From assembly GCF_030116705.1 (NCBI RefSeq), contig NZ_JAOTIK010000001.1, positions 2,882,001 through 2,946,000 on the forward strand: a stretch of 64,000 nucleotides of DNA, in the 5' to 3' direction. Both the position numbers and the translations under genes were made by a program. The notes under the pieces were generated by a model. The model saw only the letters and a list, made by a program, of their open reading frames with translations. It ran no database searches and was not told the origin of the DNA. The stretch is from Streptomyces sp. ML-6 (GTDB lineage: Bacteria > Actinomycetota > Actinomycetes > Streptomycetales > Streptomycetaceae). Below are positions 26,563 to 36,824 of the stretch, piece by piece (position 1 is the stretch's first letter; every line of letters starts with the position of its first letter).

Positions 26563-27948
26563 CTAGGAGGCCTTGGCCTTCTCGCCCTCGGCCTTGGCGG
26601 CGGCCGGTGCCGGGGCCGGCTTGGCGGCCTCGTAGAACTCCTCGCGCGGCGTCTCCATGGCGCCGAGCGAGACGACCTCGCGCTTGAGGAACATGCCGAG
26701 CGTCCAGTCGGCGAAGACCCGGATCTTGCGGTTCCAGGTCGGCATCGCCATGCCGTGGTAACCACGGTGCATGTACCAGGCGAGACGGCCCTTGAGCTTG
26801 ATCTTCATCTTGCCCATGACGATCATCGCGACGCCCTTGTGCAGCCCCAGACCGGCGACGGCACCCTTGTTGGCGTGGCTGTACTCGCCCTGCGGGAAGC
26901 CGCGCATCCCGGAGATGACGTTGTCGCCGAGGACCTTGGCCTGACGCAGCGCGTGCTGGGCGTTGGGCGGGCACCAGGCGTTGGGGTTGCCGGCCCTGCG
27001 TCCGACCATGTCCGGGACCTGGGCGTTGTCGCCCGCGGCCCACACGTAGTCGAGGCCGTTGACCTGGAGCTTCTCGTTGCAGTCCACGTGGCCGCGGGGG
27101 CCGAGCGGCAGACCGAAGCGGGCCAGTGCCGGGTTCGGCTTCACGCCGGCCGTCCACACGATGGTGTTGGAGTCGACCTCCAGACCGTTCTTCAGGACGA
27201 CGTGGCCGTCGACGCAGGAGTCCATGGAGGTCGAGAGGAAGACCTCGACGCCACGGGACTCCAGGTGCTCCCGGCCCCAGGCGCCCAGCTTCGGGCCGAC
27301 CTCGGGAAGGATCTTGTCGGCGGCGTCGACGAGGATGAAGCGCATGTCCTCGCGCTTCACGTTCGTGTAGTACTTCGCCGCGTCGCGGGCCATGTCCTCG
27401 ACCTCGCCGATGGTCTCCGCGCCGGCGAAGCCGCCGCCCACGAAGACGAACGTCAGAGCCTTGCGGCGGACGTCCTCATCGGTCGTCGAGTCGGCCTTGT
27501 CCAGCTGCTCGAGAACGTGGTTGCGCAGGCCGATGGCCTCCTCGATGCCCTTCATGCCGATGCCCTGTTCGGCGAGGCCGGGGATCGGGAAGGTGCGGGA
27601 GACCGCGCCCATCGCGATGACCAGGTAGTCGAAGGGCAGCTCGTAGGCCTCGCCGACGAGCGGCGCGACCGTGGCGACCTTGCGGTCCTGATCGATAGTC
27701 GTGACGCGGCCGGTGAGGACCTCGGCCTTCGGCAGGACGCGTCGCAGCGGGACGACGACATGCCGAGGCGAGATGCTGCCGGCAGCAGCTTCGGGGAGGA
27801 AGGGCTGGTACGTCATGTACGAGCGCGGGTCGACGACCGTGACGGTCGCCTCTCCGTAGCGCATCTTCTTCAGAATGCGTCGAGCTGCGTACAGGCCTAC
27901 GTACCCACCGCCTACTACGAGGATCCTGGGACGCTCCGTGGTGCTCAT
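26563..27948 (-). CDS. ndh: NADH dehydrogenase, type II
   Basis: 461 aa, single-subunit non-proton-pumping NADH:quinone oxidoreductase on the inner membrane face. The FAD-binding loop RILVVGGGYVGLYAARR is at the N-terminus, the NAD(P)H-binding loop FVFVGGGFAGAETIGEVED near residue 165, and the second FAD motif YVWAAGDNAQVPD near residue 305. The C-terminal amphipathic region plus an Ala/Pro/Lys tail is expected for NDH-2. The ATG at 27948 is MSTTERPRILVVGGG. Two Rex-type operators upstream (27983-28000 and 28256-28273) predict repression at low NADH/NAD+ ratio. A terminator follows at 26477. Confidence 0.95.
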   Translation of the reverse strand: MSTTERPRILVVGGGYVGLYAARRILKKMRYGEATVTVVDPRSYMTYQPFLPEAAAGSISPRHVVVPLRRVLPKAEVLTGRVTTIDQDRKVATVAPLVGEAYELPFDYLVIAMGAVSRTFPIPGLAEQGIGMKGIEEAIGLRNHVLEQLDKADSTTDEDVRRKALTFVFVGGGFAGAETIGEVEDMARDAAKYYTNVKREDMRFILVDAADKILPEVGPKLGAWGREHLESRGVEVFLSTSMDSCVDGHVVLKNGLEVDSNTIVWTAGVKPNPALARFGLPLGPRGHVDCNEKLQVNGLDYVWAAGDNAQVPDMVGRRAGNPNAWCPPNAQHALRQAKVLGDNVISGMRGFPQGEYSHANKGAVAGLGLHKGVAMIVMGKMKIKLKGRLAWYMHRGYHGMAMPTWNRKIRVFADWTLGMFLKREVVSLGAMETPREEFYEAAKPAPAPAAAKAEGEKAKAS

Positions 27949-27982
27949 GCCATCGAGTATCCACCCCCCTCCGGAGGGGGCC

Positions 27983-28000
27983 TCGTGAGCCCCTTCACAA
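27983..28000. promoter_or_regulatory. Rex operator (ROP) proximal to ndh
   Basis: TCGTGAG, CCCC, TTCACAA: 12 of 14 positions match the Rex consensus TTGTGAA-N4-TTCACAA. It is 35-52 nt upstream of the ndh start. From memory, S. coelicolor ndh is a Rex target. Confidence 0.65.
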
Positions 28001-28255
28001 GGTATGGGCGACCCTCTGCTACACTTCGCCGCCCGCGTGACCCAGGTCATGGGTGCCCGGGGGAACCACAAGGCGGTCGCGAACGTTGTTCACCGCTTGT
28101 GAGCTGGCCCTTGGCCCCGAACGAGGGGCCGATCGGCCCTTGGCAACGCGTCCCGGGCGCGCTCCGGGAGCGCCCCCCGGACGGCGCGGAACGCGCCCCT
28201 CCGGGGCTTCGGGCGTCCGTACGGACCGGAACCGCCCTCCGAAGGGCCGAATTCC

Positions 28256-28273
28256 TTGTGAAGAAGTTCACGA
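28256..28273. promoter_or_regulatory. Rex operator (ROP) distal to ndh
   Basis: TTGTGAA, GAAG, TTCACGA: one mismatch from the Rex consensus. It is 308 nt upstream of ndh and about 190 nt from the toxin-antitoxin promoter. The rest of the 514-nt gap 27949-28462 shows no gene. Confidence 0.7.
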
Positions 28274-28433
28274 ACTTTGCCGTGCCGGGCCGCCCGAACC
28301 CCTCCCCGGAAACCCGACGGAGGCTCAGAAACGCAGGCAGAAGCGCGCATGAGCCCCCTCCCGGTCCCACGTCCCCCGGCCCGGCCGAGGCCGTCGGGGA
28401 TGTCGCGCAAGCGCGACTCCCACCCCTGACCGC

Positions 28434-28462
28434 GTGTACACGCAGGTGCGTACACTCCGCTC
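28434..28462 (+). promoter_or_regulatory. Promoter-operator of the RelBE-type pair, leaderless-looking
   Basis: Inverted arms GTGTAC (28434-28439) and GTACAC (28450-28455) overlap a -10-like TACACT (28451-28456). The predicted start of transcription coincides with the A of the ATG at 28463. No Shine-Dalgarno sequence lies before that ATG. Confidence 0.55.
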
Positions 28463-28735
28463 ATGACCGACCACGTCGTGACCGTCAGGGAAGCGCGTGC
28501 GCATCTGGCGGAACACATCAACCGGGCCGAGGAAGGCGCTCCGACCGTCATCACACGCAACGGTGTCCCCGTTGCCGCGGTCGTGCCGATCGCCGACTTC
28601 GAGGCGCTGGAGGAGGCCGCCGACGTGATGCTGGCCCGCGAGGCGGAAGCGGTCCTGGCCGACGGCGAACCCACCGTTTCGATGGCCGAGCTGCTGGCGG
28701 ACCTGTTCAGCGAGCGCGGCGAAGACGTGGCGTGA
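28463..28735 (+). CDS. Type II antitoxin, Phd/YefM-RelB type
   Basis: 90 aa. The N-terminal Phd/YefM fold is clear: MTDHVVTVREARAHLAEHIN, then PTVITRNGVPVAAVVPIADF. The C-terminal acidic tail (ADVMLAREAEAVLADGEP) is the expected toxin-neutralising segment. The stop overlaps the toxin start (GTGA), so synthesis is coupled. It probably represses its own promoter at the overlapping inverted repeat with the toxin as co-repressor. No ribosome site precedes the ATG, consistent with a leaderless mRNA. Confidence 0.9.
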   Translation: MTDHVVTVREARAHLAEHINRAEEGAPTVITRNGVPVAAVVPIADFEALEEAADVMLAREAEAVLADGEPTVSMAELLADLFSERGEDVA

Positions 28736-29001
28736 AGTACACGTTCCGGTTCACCACGGCAGCACAGCGGCAGCTCTGGTCCATCAGTCGGTCCGACGCC
28801 ATGCGCATCCTGACCGCGCTGACGGCGCTCGGTGACGATCCGTACCGCGAGGACACAGACGTCAAAAAGCTCACCGGCCCGTCGGGGCTCCACCGGCTCC
28901 GGGTCGGCGGCCACCGGGTCGCCCACCGGGTCGACGACGGTGAACTCGTCATCCTCGTCGCCGAGACGGGTGCCCGACGGGACGCCCATCGCACCCTGTA
29001 G
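28732..29001 (+). CDS. Type II toxin, RelE/ParE family
   Basis: 89 aa from the GTG at 28732 (VKYTFRFTTAAQRQLWSISR). RelE/ParE features are the N-terminal helix with basic residues, DVKKLTGPSGLHRLRVGGHR and a C-terminal strand ELVILVAETGARRDAHRTL. RelE-type toxins are usually ribosome-dependent mRNA endonucleases. It overlaps the antitoxin by 4 nt and converges on ppx. Whether it is RelE-like or ParE-like cannot be decided from motifs; the basic C-terminus favours an RNase. Confidence 0.88.
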   Translation: MKYTFRFTTAAQRQLWSISRSDAMRILTALTALGDDPYREDTDVKKLTGPSGLHRLRVGGHRVAHRVDDGELVILVAETGARRDAHRTL

Positions 29002-29047
29002 TGCTTCCCCCGGCCCGACCCGACGCCCCCGCTCCGGCCGGGTGCTC

Positions 29048-29989
29048 CTACGCGATCGACCAGCCGATGCCGTCGAGGATGTCGTGCTCGCTGACGACGA
29101 CCTCCTCGGCCCCGGTCCGCTTCATCACGGCGAGCAGGATCAGCGACCCGGCGGCGATCACGTCGACGCGGCCCGGGTGCATCGCGCCGATCGCGGCCCG
29201 TTCGGCGTGGGTGGAGGCGAGGAGCCGGGAGGTGATCTCCTGCACCTGGTCGAGGGAGATCCGGGAGTGGTGGATCGCCTCCGAGTCGTACGCGTCGAGG
29301 CCCTGGGCGATCGCGGCGACCGTGGTGACCGTCCCGGCGAGGCCGACGAGGGTGGCGGTCCCGGCGAGCGGGACGCTCTCCTCGACGAGGTCGAGGGCGG
29401 CCTCGACGTCGGCCCGGATGCCGTCGATCCGGCCGGCGGACGGCGGGTCGGTCACGACGCCGTCCCGCACCAGGTGACGTTCGGTCATCCGGACACAGCC
29501 GATGTCCACGGAGCGCGCGGCCCGGACGTGGTCGTCGCCGACGACGAACTCGGTGGAGCCGCCGCCGATGTCCACGACGAGGTACGGCTTCGCGAGGTGG
29601 TCGTGGTCCGCGAGTTCCCTGGTGGCGCCGGTGAAGGAGAACTCCGCCTCCTGGTCGCCGCTGATCACCTCGGGCTCGACGCCCAGGATCTCCCGCACGC
29701 CGCGGACGAACTCGTCCCGGTTCTCCGCGTCGCGGGAGGCGGAGGTGGCCACGAAGCGGATCCTCCGCGCGCCGTGCTCCTCGATCACCGCCGCGTACCG
29801 GCGGCAGGCGGCGAACGTCCGCTCCAGGGCCTCGGGGGCGAGCCGCCCGGTGCGGTCGACGCCCTGGCCGAGCCGGACGATCTCCATCCGGCGGTCGAGC
29901 TCGACGAGTTCGCCGGTGGCCGGGTCGGCGTCGGCGACGAGCAGGCGGATGGAGTTGGTACCGCAGTCGATGGCGGCCACGCGGGTCAT
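29048..29989 (-). CDS. ppx: Ppx/GppA phosphatase family protein
   Basis: 313 aa. ASKHA-fold phosphatase motifs are clear: MTRVAAIDCGTNSIRLLVAD at the N-terminus, the glycine-rich DIGGGSTEFVVG near residue 145 and GLAGTVTTVAAIAQG near residue 220. The family hydrolyses inorganic polyphosphate and/or the terminal phosphate of pppGpp, linking to stringent response. It is shorter than E. coli Ppx and has only the core domain, as in the actinobacterial short form. It is 165 nt downstream of the DUF501 gene in the eno-divIC-DUF501-ppx order. Confidence 0.93.
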   Translation of the reverse strand: MTRVAAIDCGTNSIRLLVADADPATGELVELDRRMEIVRLGQGVDRTGRLAPEALERTFAACRRYAAVIEEHGARRIRFVATSASRDAENRDEFVRGVREILGVEPEVISGDQEAEFSFTGATRELADHDHLAKPYLVVDIGGGSTEFVVGDDHVRAARSVDIGCVRMTERHLVRDGVVTDPPSAGRIDGIRADVEAALDLVEESVPLAGTATLVGLAGTVTTVAAIAQGLDAYDSEAIHHSRISLDQVQEITSRLLASTHAERAAIGAMHPGRVDVIAAGSLILLAVMKRTGAEEVVVSEHDILDGIGWSIA

Positions 29990-30154
29990 GAAGTACTCCC
30001 AGATCGAGCCCCTCCGGGAAACGGAAACGGAGGAGCGAACCGAGCCCCTCCGGGGAACGAGGAGCAGATCGTGCCCCTCCGACGGCCGAGGAGCGGGGGT
30101 CCGGGGGCGGCGTCCCGGGAAAGGGGACCGGTCAGCCCCCGGGAAGGGGACCGG

Positions 30155-30688
30155 TCAGCCCTCGTCCGGCTCGCCGCACGGCGAGACGCACGGCCCCTTG
30201 CGCCACCACTCCGGCAGCATCGCGATCGCCTCGTCGCCCAGCGGGTTCACCCCGGGCCCCGCGGCCAGCGAGTGCCCGACCAGGACGTGCAGGCACTTCA
30301 CCCGGTCCGGCATGCCGCCCGCGCTCGGGAAGCCCTCCAGCACCTCGATGGCGTCGCGCCGGGCGATGTAGTCCTCGTGGGCGGCCCGGTAGGCGGCGGC
30401 CAGTTCGGGGTCGGTGGCGAGGCGCTCGGTCATCTCCTTCATGACCCCGTTCGCCTCCAGCGTGCCGATCGCGGACGCGGCGCGCGGGCACGTCAGGTAG
30501 TACGTCGTCGGGAACGGCGTGCCGTCCTCCAGCCGGGGCTGCGTCTCGACCACGTCGGGGTTGCCGCACGGGCAGCGGTGCGCGATCGCGCGCAGGCCGC
30601 GCGGCGGCCGGCCCAGCTGCTGCTGGAACGCGGCGATGTCCGCCTCGGTGGGGGCGGTGGGCTCGGTCTGGGGAGGGGGCGTTTCCAT
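30155..30688 (-). CDS. DUF501 family protein
   Basis: 177 aa, a conserved actinobacterial protein usually encoded between divIC and ppx. It carries QQLGRPPRGLRAIAHRCPCG with a CPCG motif and later CPRAASAIGTLEANG and CLHVLVGHSLAAGPGVNP. Conserved cysteines suggest metal binding, but no function is established. The gap before ppx (29990-30154) contains repeated CCCCTCCG motifs and two copies of GGGAAGGGGACCGGTCAGCC. Confidence 0.88.
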   Translation of the reverse strand: METPPPQTEPTAPTEADIAAFQQQLGRPPRGLRAIAHRCPCGNPDVVETQPRLEDGTPFPTTYYLTCPRAASAIGTLEANGVMKEMTERLATDPELAAAYRAAHEDYIARRDAIEVLEGFPSAGGMPDRVKCLHVLVGHSLAAGPGVNPLGDEAIAMLPEWWRKGPCVSPCGEPDEG

Positions 30689-30756
30689 GCCTGCCTAGGT
30701 TCTGGTCGGGCTGCTCGAACTGCGGTTCTGCAGAGGGGTGGAGAGGGTGGAGAGGG

Positions 30757-31245
30757 TCAGTCGCGGTCGGTGCCGCCGGCGCCGTCGGCGCTGTCGATGC
30801 CGTCCCAGAGGTTGGAGTGCCACGGCCGGCCGGACTCGCCCGCCCTGCCGTTGCGCTCCTCGACCGCGTCGGGGTCGATCACCGTGTAACCGGTCTCCCC
30901 GGGAAGAAGGTAGTGCAGATGCGTACGGGCCAGCTGCCTGATGTACGCGTCGTCCTGGAGGCGCGCCTTCTCGTCGCGCAGCTCCTCGGTGCGGATCCGC
31001 GCCTCCTCCGCCAGTCGCTCCTGTTCGGCGATCTCGTCCCGCTGCGAGACATAGCTGCGCATCGGGTACGCGAGCGCGACCACCAGGGAGCAGACGACGA
31101 GGGCGAGGAACGCCGCCCGGCCGGTGAGCCGCGAGCGGCGGGCCTGGCGGCGGTTCTGGGACCGGTAGACGCGGGCGGCGGTCTGCTCGCCGAGCAGTCG
31201 CAGCCGGGTCGCGGTGGAGAACCGGTCCCGGTCCTTCGCGGCCAT
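30757..31245 (-). CDS. divIC: DivIC/FtsB-type septum formation initiator
   Basis: 162 aa. Cytoplasmic basic N-terminus (residues 1-43), one transmembrane helix at about 44-62 (AFLALVVCSLVVALAYPM), then a periplasmic coiled coil (AEQERLAEEARIRTEELRDE) and an acidic tail. This bitopic layout is diagnostic of DivIC/FtsB, which joins FtsL and FtsQ/DivIB in the division complex. The ATG at 31245 has GGAGG upstream. It is encoded between eno and DUF501. Confidence 0.92.
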   Translation of the reverse strand: MAAKDRDRFSTATRLRLLGEQTAARVYRSQNRRQARRSRLTGRAAFLALVVCSLVVALAYPMRSYVSQRDEIAEQERLAEEARIRTEELRDEKARLQDDAYIRQLARTHLHYLLPGETGYTVIDPDAVEERNGRAGESGRPWHSNLWDGIDSADGAGGTDRD

Positions 31246-31383
31246 TTCTCCGCCTCCCCAATACGCACCCGATACGCACGTCCGTCCCCGCACACGGTAC
31301 GGGACCGAGTGCGGGGACGGACGGACGGGCGCCGTGGCCCCGTACGCGCGGCGGGACGGCCGACGCTACTTCCGGCGCGCGTC

Positions 31384-32835
<1,452 letters not shown>

Positions 32836-32948
32836 TCAGTAACTACAGGAGTTGAACAGTCCCTCCCCTTTACGGGGAGGAGGGCTCCGGCGAGGAGAGG
32901 GCCGTGCAGGGAGGGCCGGGGCCCGCCCGTGCGGCGGGAAGGCGGAAA

Positions 32949-32986
32949 CCCCGGGCCGCGCGTACGGAGGGTCGCGCGGCCCGGGG
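32949..32986 (-). terminator. Strong hairpin terminator after rpfA
   Basis: A perfect 14-bp stem (32949-32962 with 32973-32986) and a 10-nt loop, 26 nt past the rpfA stop. The gap 32671-33011 otherwise holds the eno promoter zone and no gene. Confidence 0.85.
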
Positions 32987-33011
32987 CTGCCGGGGGAGGA
33001 GAGAGTCCCGG

Positions 33012-33999
<988 letters not shown>

Positions 34000-34183
34000 G
34001 ACGGTCGACGGGGCCCGCGGTGCGAGCGGTTCCGACCGTAGACATACGCAACCCCCACATTCAAAGATGGACACATCGGACAATAAGCCCTTACTTGCAT
34101 CTGAGGATCCATCGTTTCCGCAGGTCGGGCCCGATGTGCGAGGGCTCCCGGCGCGCGACACGCCAGTTGACGCAAAGAGACCC

Positions 34184-34210
34184 ATGTCTCACTTACGCAT
34201 AAGTGGACAT
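34184..34210. repeat. Bulged hairpin upstream of the rpfA leader
   Basis: CACTTA/TAAGTG with a 4-nt loop, extended outside one unpaired T by ATGTC/GACAT. It lies between the second rpf gene and the riboswitch and may belong to the antisense RNA below or be an operator. Confidence 0.45.
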
Positions 34211-34224
34211 AGGTCCCTGAACTG

Positions 34225-34245
34225 CCCCGGTTCCGGGGTCTTTTT
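34225..34245 (+). terminator. Plus-strand intrinsic terminator antisense to rpfA leader
   Basis: CCCCG, GTTC tetraloop, CGGGG, then TCTTTTT. The T tract is on the plus strand, where no gene is annotated. It would terminate a short RNA antisense to the rpfA upstream region. An antisense sRNA at rpfA has been described in S. coelicolor (from memory). Confidence 0.5.
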
Positions 34246-34277
34246 CAGCCAGCCATCAGGCCGCTCTCACGCGGCTC

Positions 34278-35312
34278 TCACTCGGCGCCCACCTCGAGGT
34301 CGAGCCGCTGGCCGGGAAGGATGAGATCCGGGTCGGAGCCGACCTCGGCCCTGTTCGCCTCGTACAGCGCAACCCACCCACCAGGGACCTTCTGCTCGTC
34401 GGCGATGGCCCAGAGGTTGTCGCCGGGGCGGACGGTGTACGGGTCACCGGCGGCCGGGACGTCCGTGCCGCGCGCACCGTCACCGCCGCGGGAGGCGTGA
34501 CGGCCCGACTCGCGACCCTCGTCGACACCCACCTCGCGGCCGTCCTCGACGGCCGGCGCACCGCGGTGCTTTCCACCCTGACCGCTGGACGATTCAGGTG
34601 AACCGGACGGTACGGACTTCTCGGGCGTGTCGGACGGGGTCTCCGTGGAGCCCTCCGTGGAGCCCTCCGAGGACGGGGCCGTGGGGGTTCCGGACGAGGG
34701 GTCGGGCGAGGGCGTGACCGCCCCTGACGGCTCGTCGGCGCCGCCCGGTGCGGACGAACCGTCCTCGCCGTCCACGGCACCCGCACCGCCCGTGGCACCC
34801 TCCGACGGATCGGCCTCGCCGGCGGGGGGCTTCGACGTCTCCCCGGCGGGCTTCCCGCTCCGCTCCGGGTCCGCGGAGGCCACGGTCCCCGGGTCGGTGC
34901 CGGGCGCGGTCCCCGGGTCGACGCCGGGCAGCGCACCGTCCGTCGCGAGGCCGGAGATGACCGCGCAACTGGGCCACGCCTGCGGCCCCTGGTCCTCCAG
35001 GACCTTCTGGGCCACGGCGATCTGCTGCGCCCGGCTGGCGAGGTCGGCGCGCTCGGCGTACGACTCGCCGCCGTACGCCTTCCAGGTCTCCGGCGAGAGC
35101 TGGAGCCCGCCGTAGGAGCCGTTGCCGAAGTCGGCGCTCCACGTGCCGCCGCTCTCGCACTCGGCCACCCGGTCCCAGGTCGTGGCGTCGGCCGCGTGCG
35201 CACCGGAAGCGCCGAGCAGCGGGATGGCGATGGCGGACCCGGTCACGCCCGCGGCGACGACGATGGCGGGTGCCTGACGGGGGCGACGGTGTTTGCCGTT
35301 CGCGGAGCCCAT
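34278..35312 (-). CDS. Second resuscitation-promoting factor, long linker, LysM
   Basis: 344 aa. Signal peptide (residues 1-40, SAIAIPLLGASGAHA), Rpf domain with catalytic Glu in CESGGTWSADFGNGSYGGLQ, then a 170-residue Ser/Gly/Pro/Glu-rich low-complexity linker and a C-terminal LysM domain (PYTVRPGDNLWAIADEQ, PDLILPGQRLDL). Compared with RpfA the linker is much longer, perhaps to reach through a thicker wall. It has no riboswitch: only 105 nt separate it from the P450 gene upstream. It would be the RpfC-type gene in the S. coelicolor naming. Confidence 0.92.
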   Translation of the reverse strand: MGSANGKHRRPRQAPAIVVAAGVTGSAIAIPLLGASGAHAADATTWDRVAECESGGTWSADFGNGSYGGLQLSPETWKAYGGESYAERADLASRAQQIAVAQKVLEDQGPQAWPSCAVISGLATDGALPGVDPGTAPGTDPGTVASADPERSGKPAGETSKPPAGEADPSEGATGGAGAVDGEDGSSAPGGADEPSGAVTPSPDPSSGTPTAPSSEGSTEGSTETPSDTPEKSVPSGSPESSSGQGGKHRGAPAVEDGREVGVDEGRESGRHASRGGDGARGTDVPAAGDPYTVRPGDNLWAIADEQKVPGGWVALYEANRAEVGSDPDLILPGQRLDLEVGAE

Positions 35313-35417
35313 GGGGTTGCCTTCCGTGTAGCTGACGTGTGACTGGTGGGTCGAACGGTGAACCTAGCCGGACCCGAACACGAGTCACAAGTCGATGCAG
35401 CGCGGATCACGTAAAAG

Positions 35418-36815
35418 TCACAGAGTTGACGGAGTGTCACTTCCGGCCCGTCCGGACTCCGGCGTGAACTCCACGGGAAGGGTGCGCAGTCCGCGCATGA
35501 TGAGCCCGCCGCGCCACCGCAGATCGCCTGGTTCCACCGCGAGTCGCAGGTCGGGAAGGCGTCTCAGCAGCGTGGCGAGCGCGGTCCGGCCCTCCAGCCG
35601 GGCGAGCGGCGCGCCCAGGCAGTAGTGGATGCCGTGCCCGTATCCGAGGTGCTGATTGTCACGCCGTGCGAGGTCCAGGGTGTCGGGGTCCGGGAAGCGT
35701 TCCGGGTCGCGGTCGGCGGCGGCGAGCACCACGAGCACGGGGTCCCCGGCCGCGATCTCCTGCCCGCCGAGCGTCAGCGGCTCGGTGGCGAACCGCCAGG
35801 TCGCCAGCTCGACCGGGCCGTCGTACCGCAGCAGCTCCTCGATCCCGGTCTCCAGCAGCCCGCCCTCCTCCGTCTCGATGGAGTGCTGGAGCAGTGCGCG
35901 CTGCTCCGGGTCGCACAGCAGGGAGTGGACGCCGTTGCCGATGAGGTTGACCGTCGTCTCGAACCCGGCGAAGAGCAGGATGAAGGCCATGGCGGCGGCC
36001 TCGTTCTCGGTGAGGTGCTCGCCGTGGTCGCTGGCCCGGATCAGCCCCGAGATCAGGTCGTCCCCCGGGTTCTCGCGCTTGCGGTGGATCAGCTCGGCGA
36101 GGTAGCCGCGCATCTTCTTCACCGACCTGGCCACCCCGCCGCGCGGGCCGCCGCCGTGCCGGATCATCATGCCCGCCCAGTCCCGGAAGTCGTCCTGGTC
36201 CTCGGGCGGCACGCCCAGCAGGTCGCAGATCGCGTAGATGGGGAGCGGGAAGGCGAAGTCGTGGATGAGGTCCGCCCTCCCCTCCTCGGCGAAGCGGTCG
36301 ATGAGGCGGTCCGTCAGCTCCTGCACCCGCGGCGCGAACTCGGCGACCCGGCGCGGGGTGAACGCCTTGGAGACGAGCCGGCGCAGCCGGGTGTGGTCGG
36401 GCGGGTCGATGTTCAGCAGATGCGTCATCAGCTCCGCCTTGCGCTCCCCGGGGATGCCCGTCTTCCCCTTGGCGTGCGCCGGTTCGGCGTGGTGCGCGGG
36501 ATTCTTGGAGAGCCGGGTGTCGGCGAGCGCCTGCCGGGCGTCCGCGTACCGGGTGACGAGCCATGCCTCGACGCCGCTGGGCAGCGCGGTCCGGTGCACG
36601 GGGCTGTGCTCGCGCAGCCAGGCGTAGGCCGGGTACGGGTCGGTGGCGAACTCCCAGGTGAAGAGCTCGGGCGCGGCTGGACGTACACCGGGACTGGCAC
36701 CGGACCGGTCGGCAGGACAGCCGCCGACGGACTCGTCGGTCGGGCGGGCCGTGGGCTCGTCGGCGGGGCGGTCGGCGGGCTCGTCGATGGGCTGGTCGGC
36801 GGGGCTGTGGTTCAC
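35418..36815 (-). CDS. Cytochrome P450 (CYP107-like)
   Basis: 465 aa. I-helix oxygen-binding motif LLFAGFETTVN, K-helix ExxR in EELLRYDGP and heme-ligand loop LGYGHGIHYCLGAPLARLEG are intact; the C helix has HLLNIDPPDHTRLRRLVSKA. The N-terminal 45 residues are an acidic Asp/Pro/Ala repeat (EPADRPADEP) not usual for CYPs, starting at a GTG 10 nt after the mazG stop. No ferredoxin gene is adjacent. The genome position suggests the CYP107U-type enzyme conserved here in Streptomyces, but the substrate is unknown. Confidence 0.93.
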   Translation of the reverse strand: MNHSPADQPIDEPADRPADEPTARPTDESVGGCPADRSGASPGVRPAAPELFTWEFATDPYPAYAWLREHSPVHRTALPSGVEAWLVTRYADARQALADTRLSKNPAHHAEPAHAKGKTGIPGERKAELMTHLLNIDPPDHTRLRRLVSKAFTPRRVAEFAPRVQELTDRLIDRFAEEGRADLIHDFAFPLPIYAICDLLGVPPEDQDDFRDWAGMMIRHGGGPRGGVARSVKKMRGYLAELIHRKRENPGDDLISGLIRASDHGEHLTENEAAAMAFILLFAGFETTVNLIGNGVHSLLCDPEQRALLQHSIETEEGGLLETGIEELLRYDGPVELATWRFATEPLTLGGQEIAAGDPVLVVLAAADRDPERFPDPDTLDLARRDNQHLGYGHGIHYCLGAPLARLEGRTALATLLRRLPDLRLAVEPGDLRWRGGLIMRGLRTLPVEFTPESGRAGSDTPSTL

Positions 36816-36824
36816 GCCCCGACG

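Noticed and set aside
28085..28103. TTCACCGCTTGTGAGC as a third Rex site
   Set aside because: The half-sites are in outward orientation relative to the consensus.
35313..35417. A second c-di-AMP riboswitch upstream of the other rpf gene
   Set aside because: Only 105 nt are available and none of the ydaO blocks is present.
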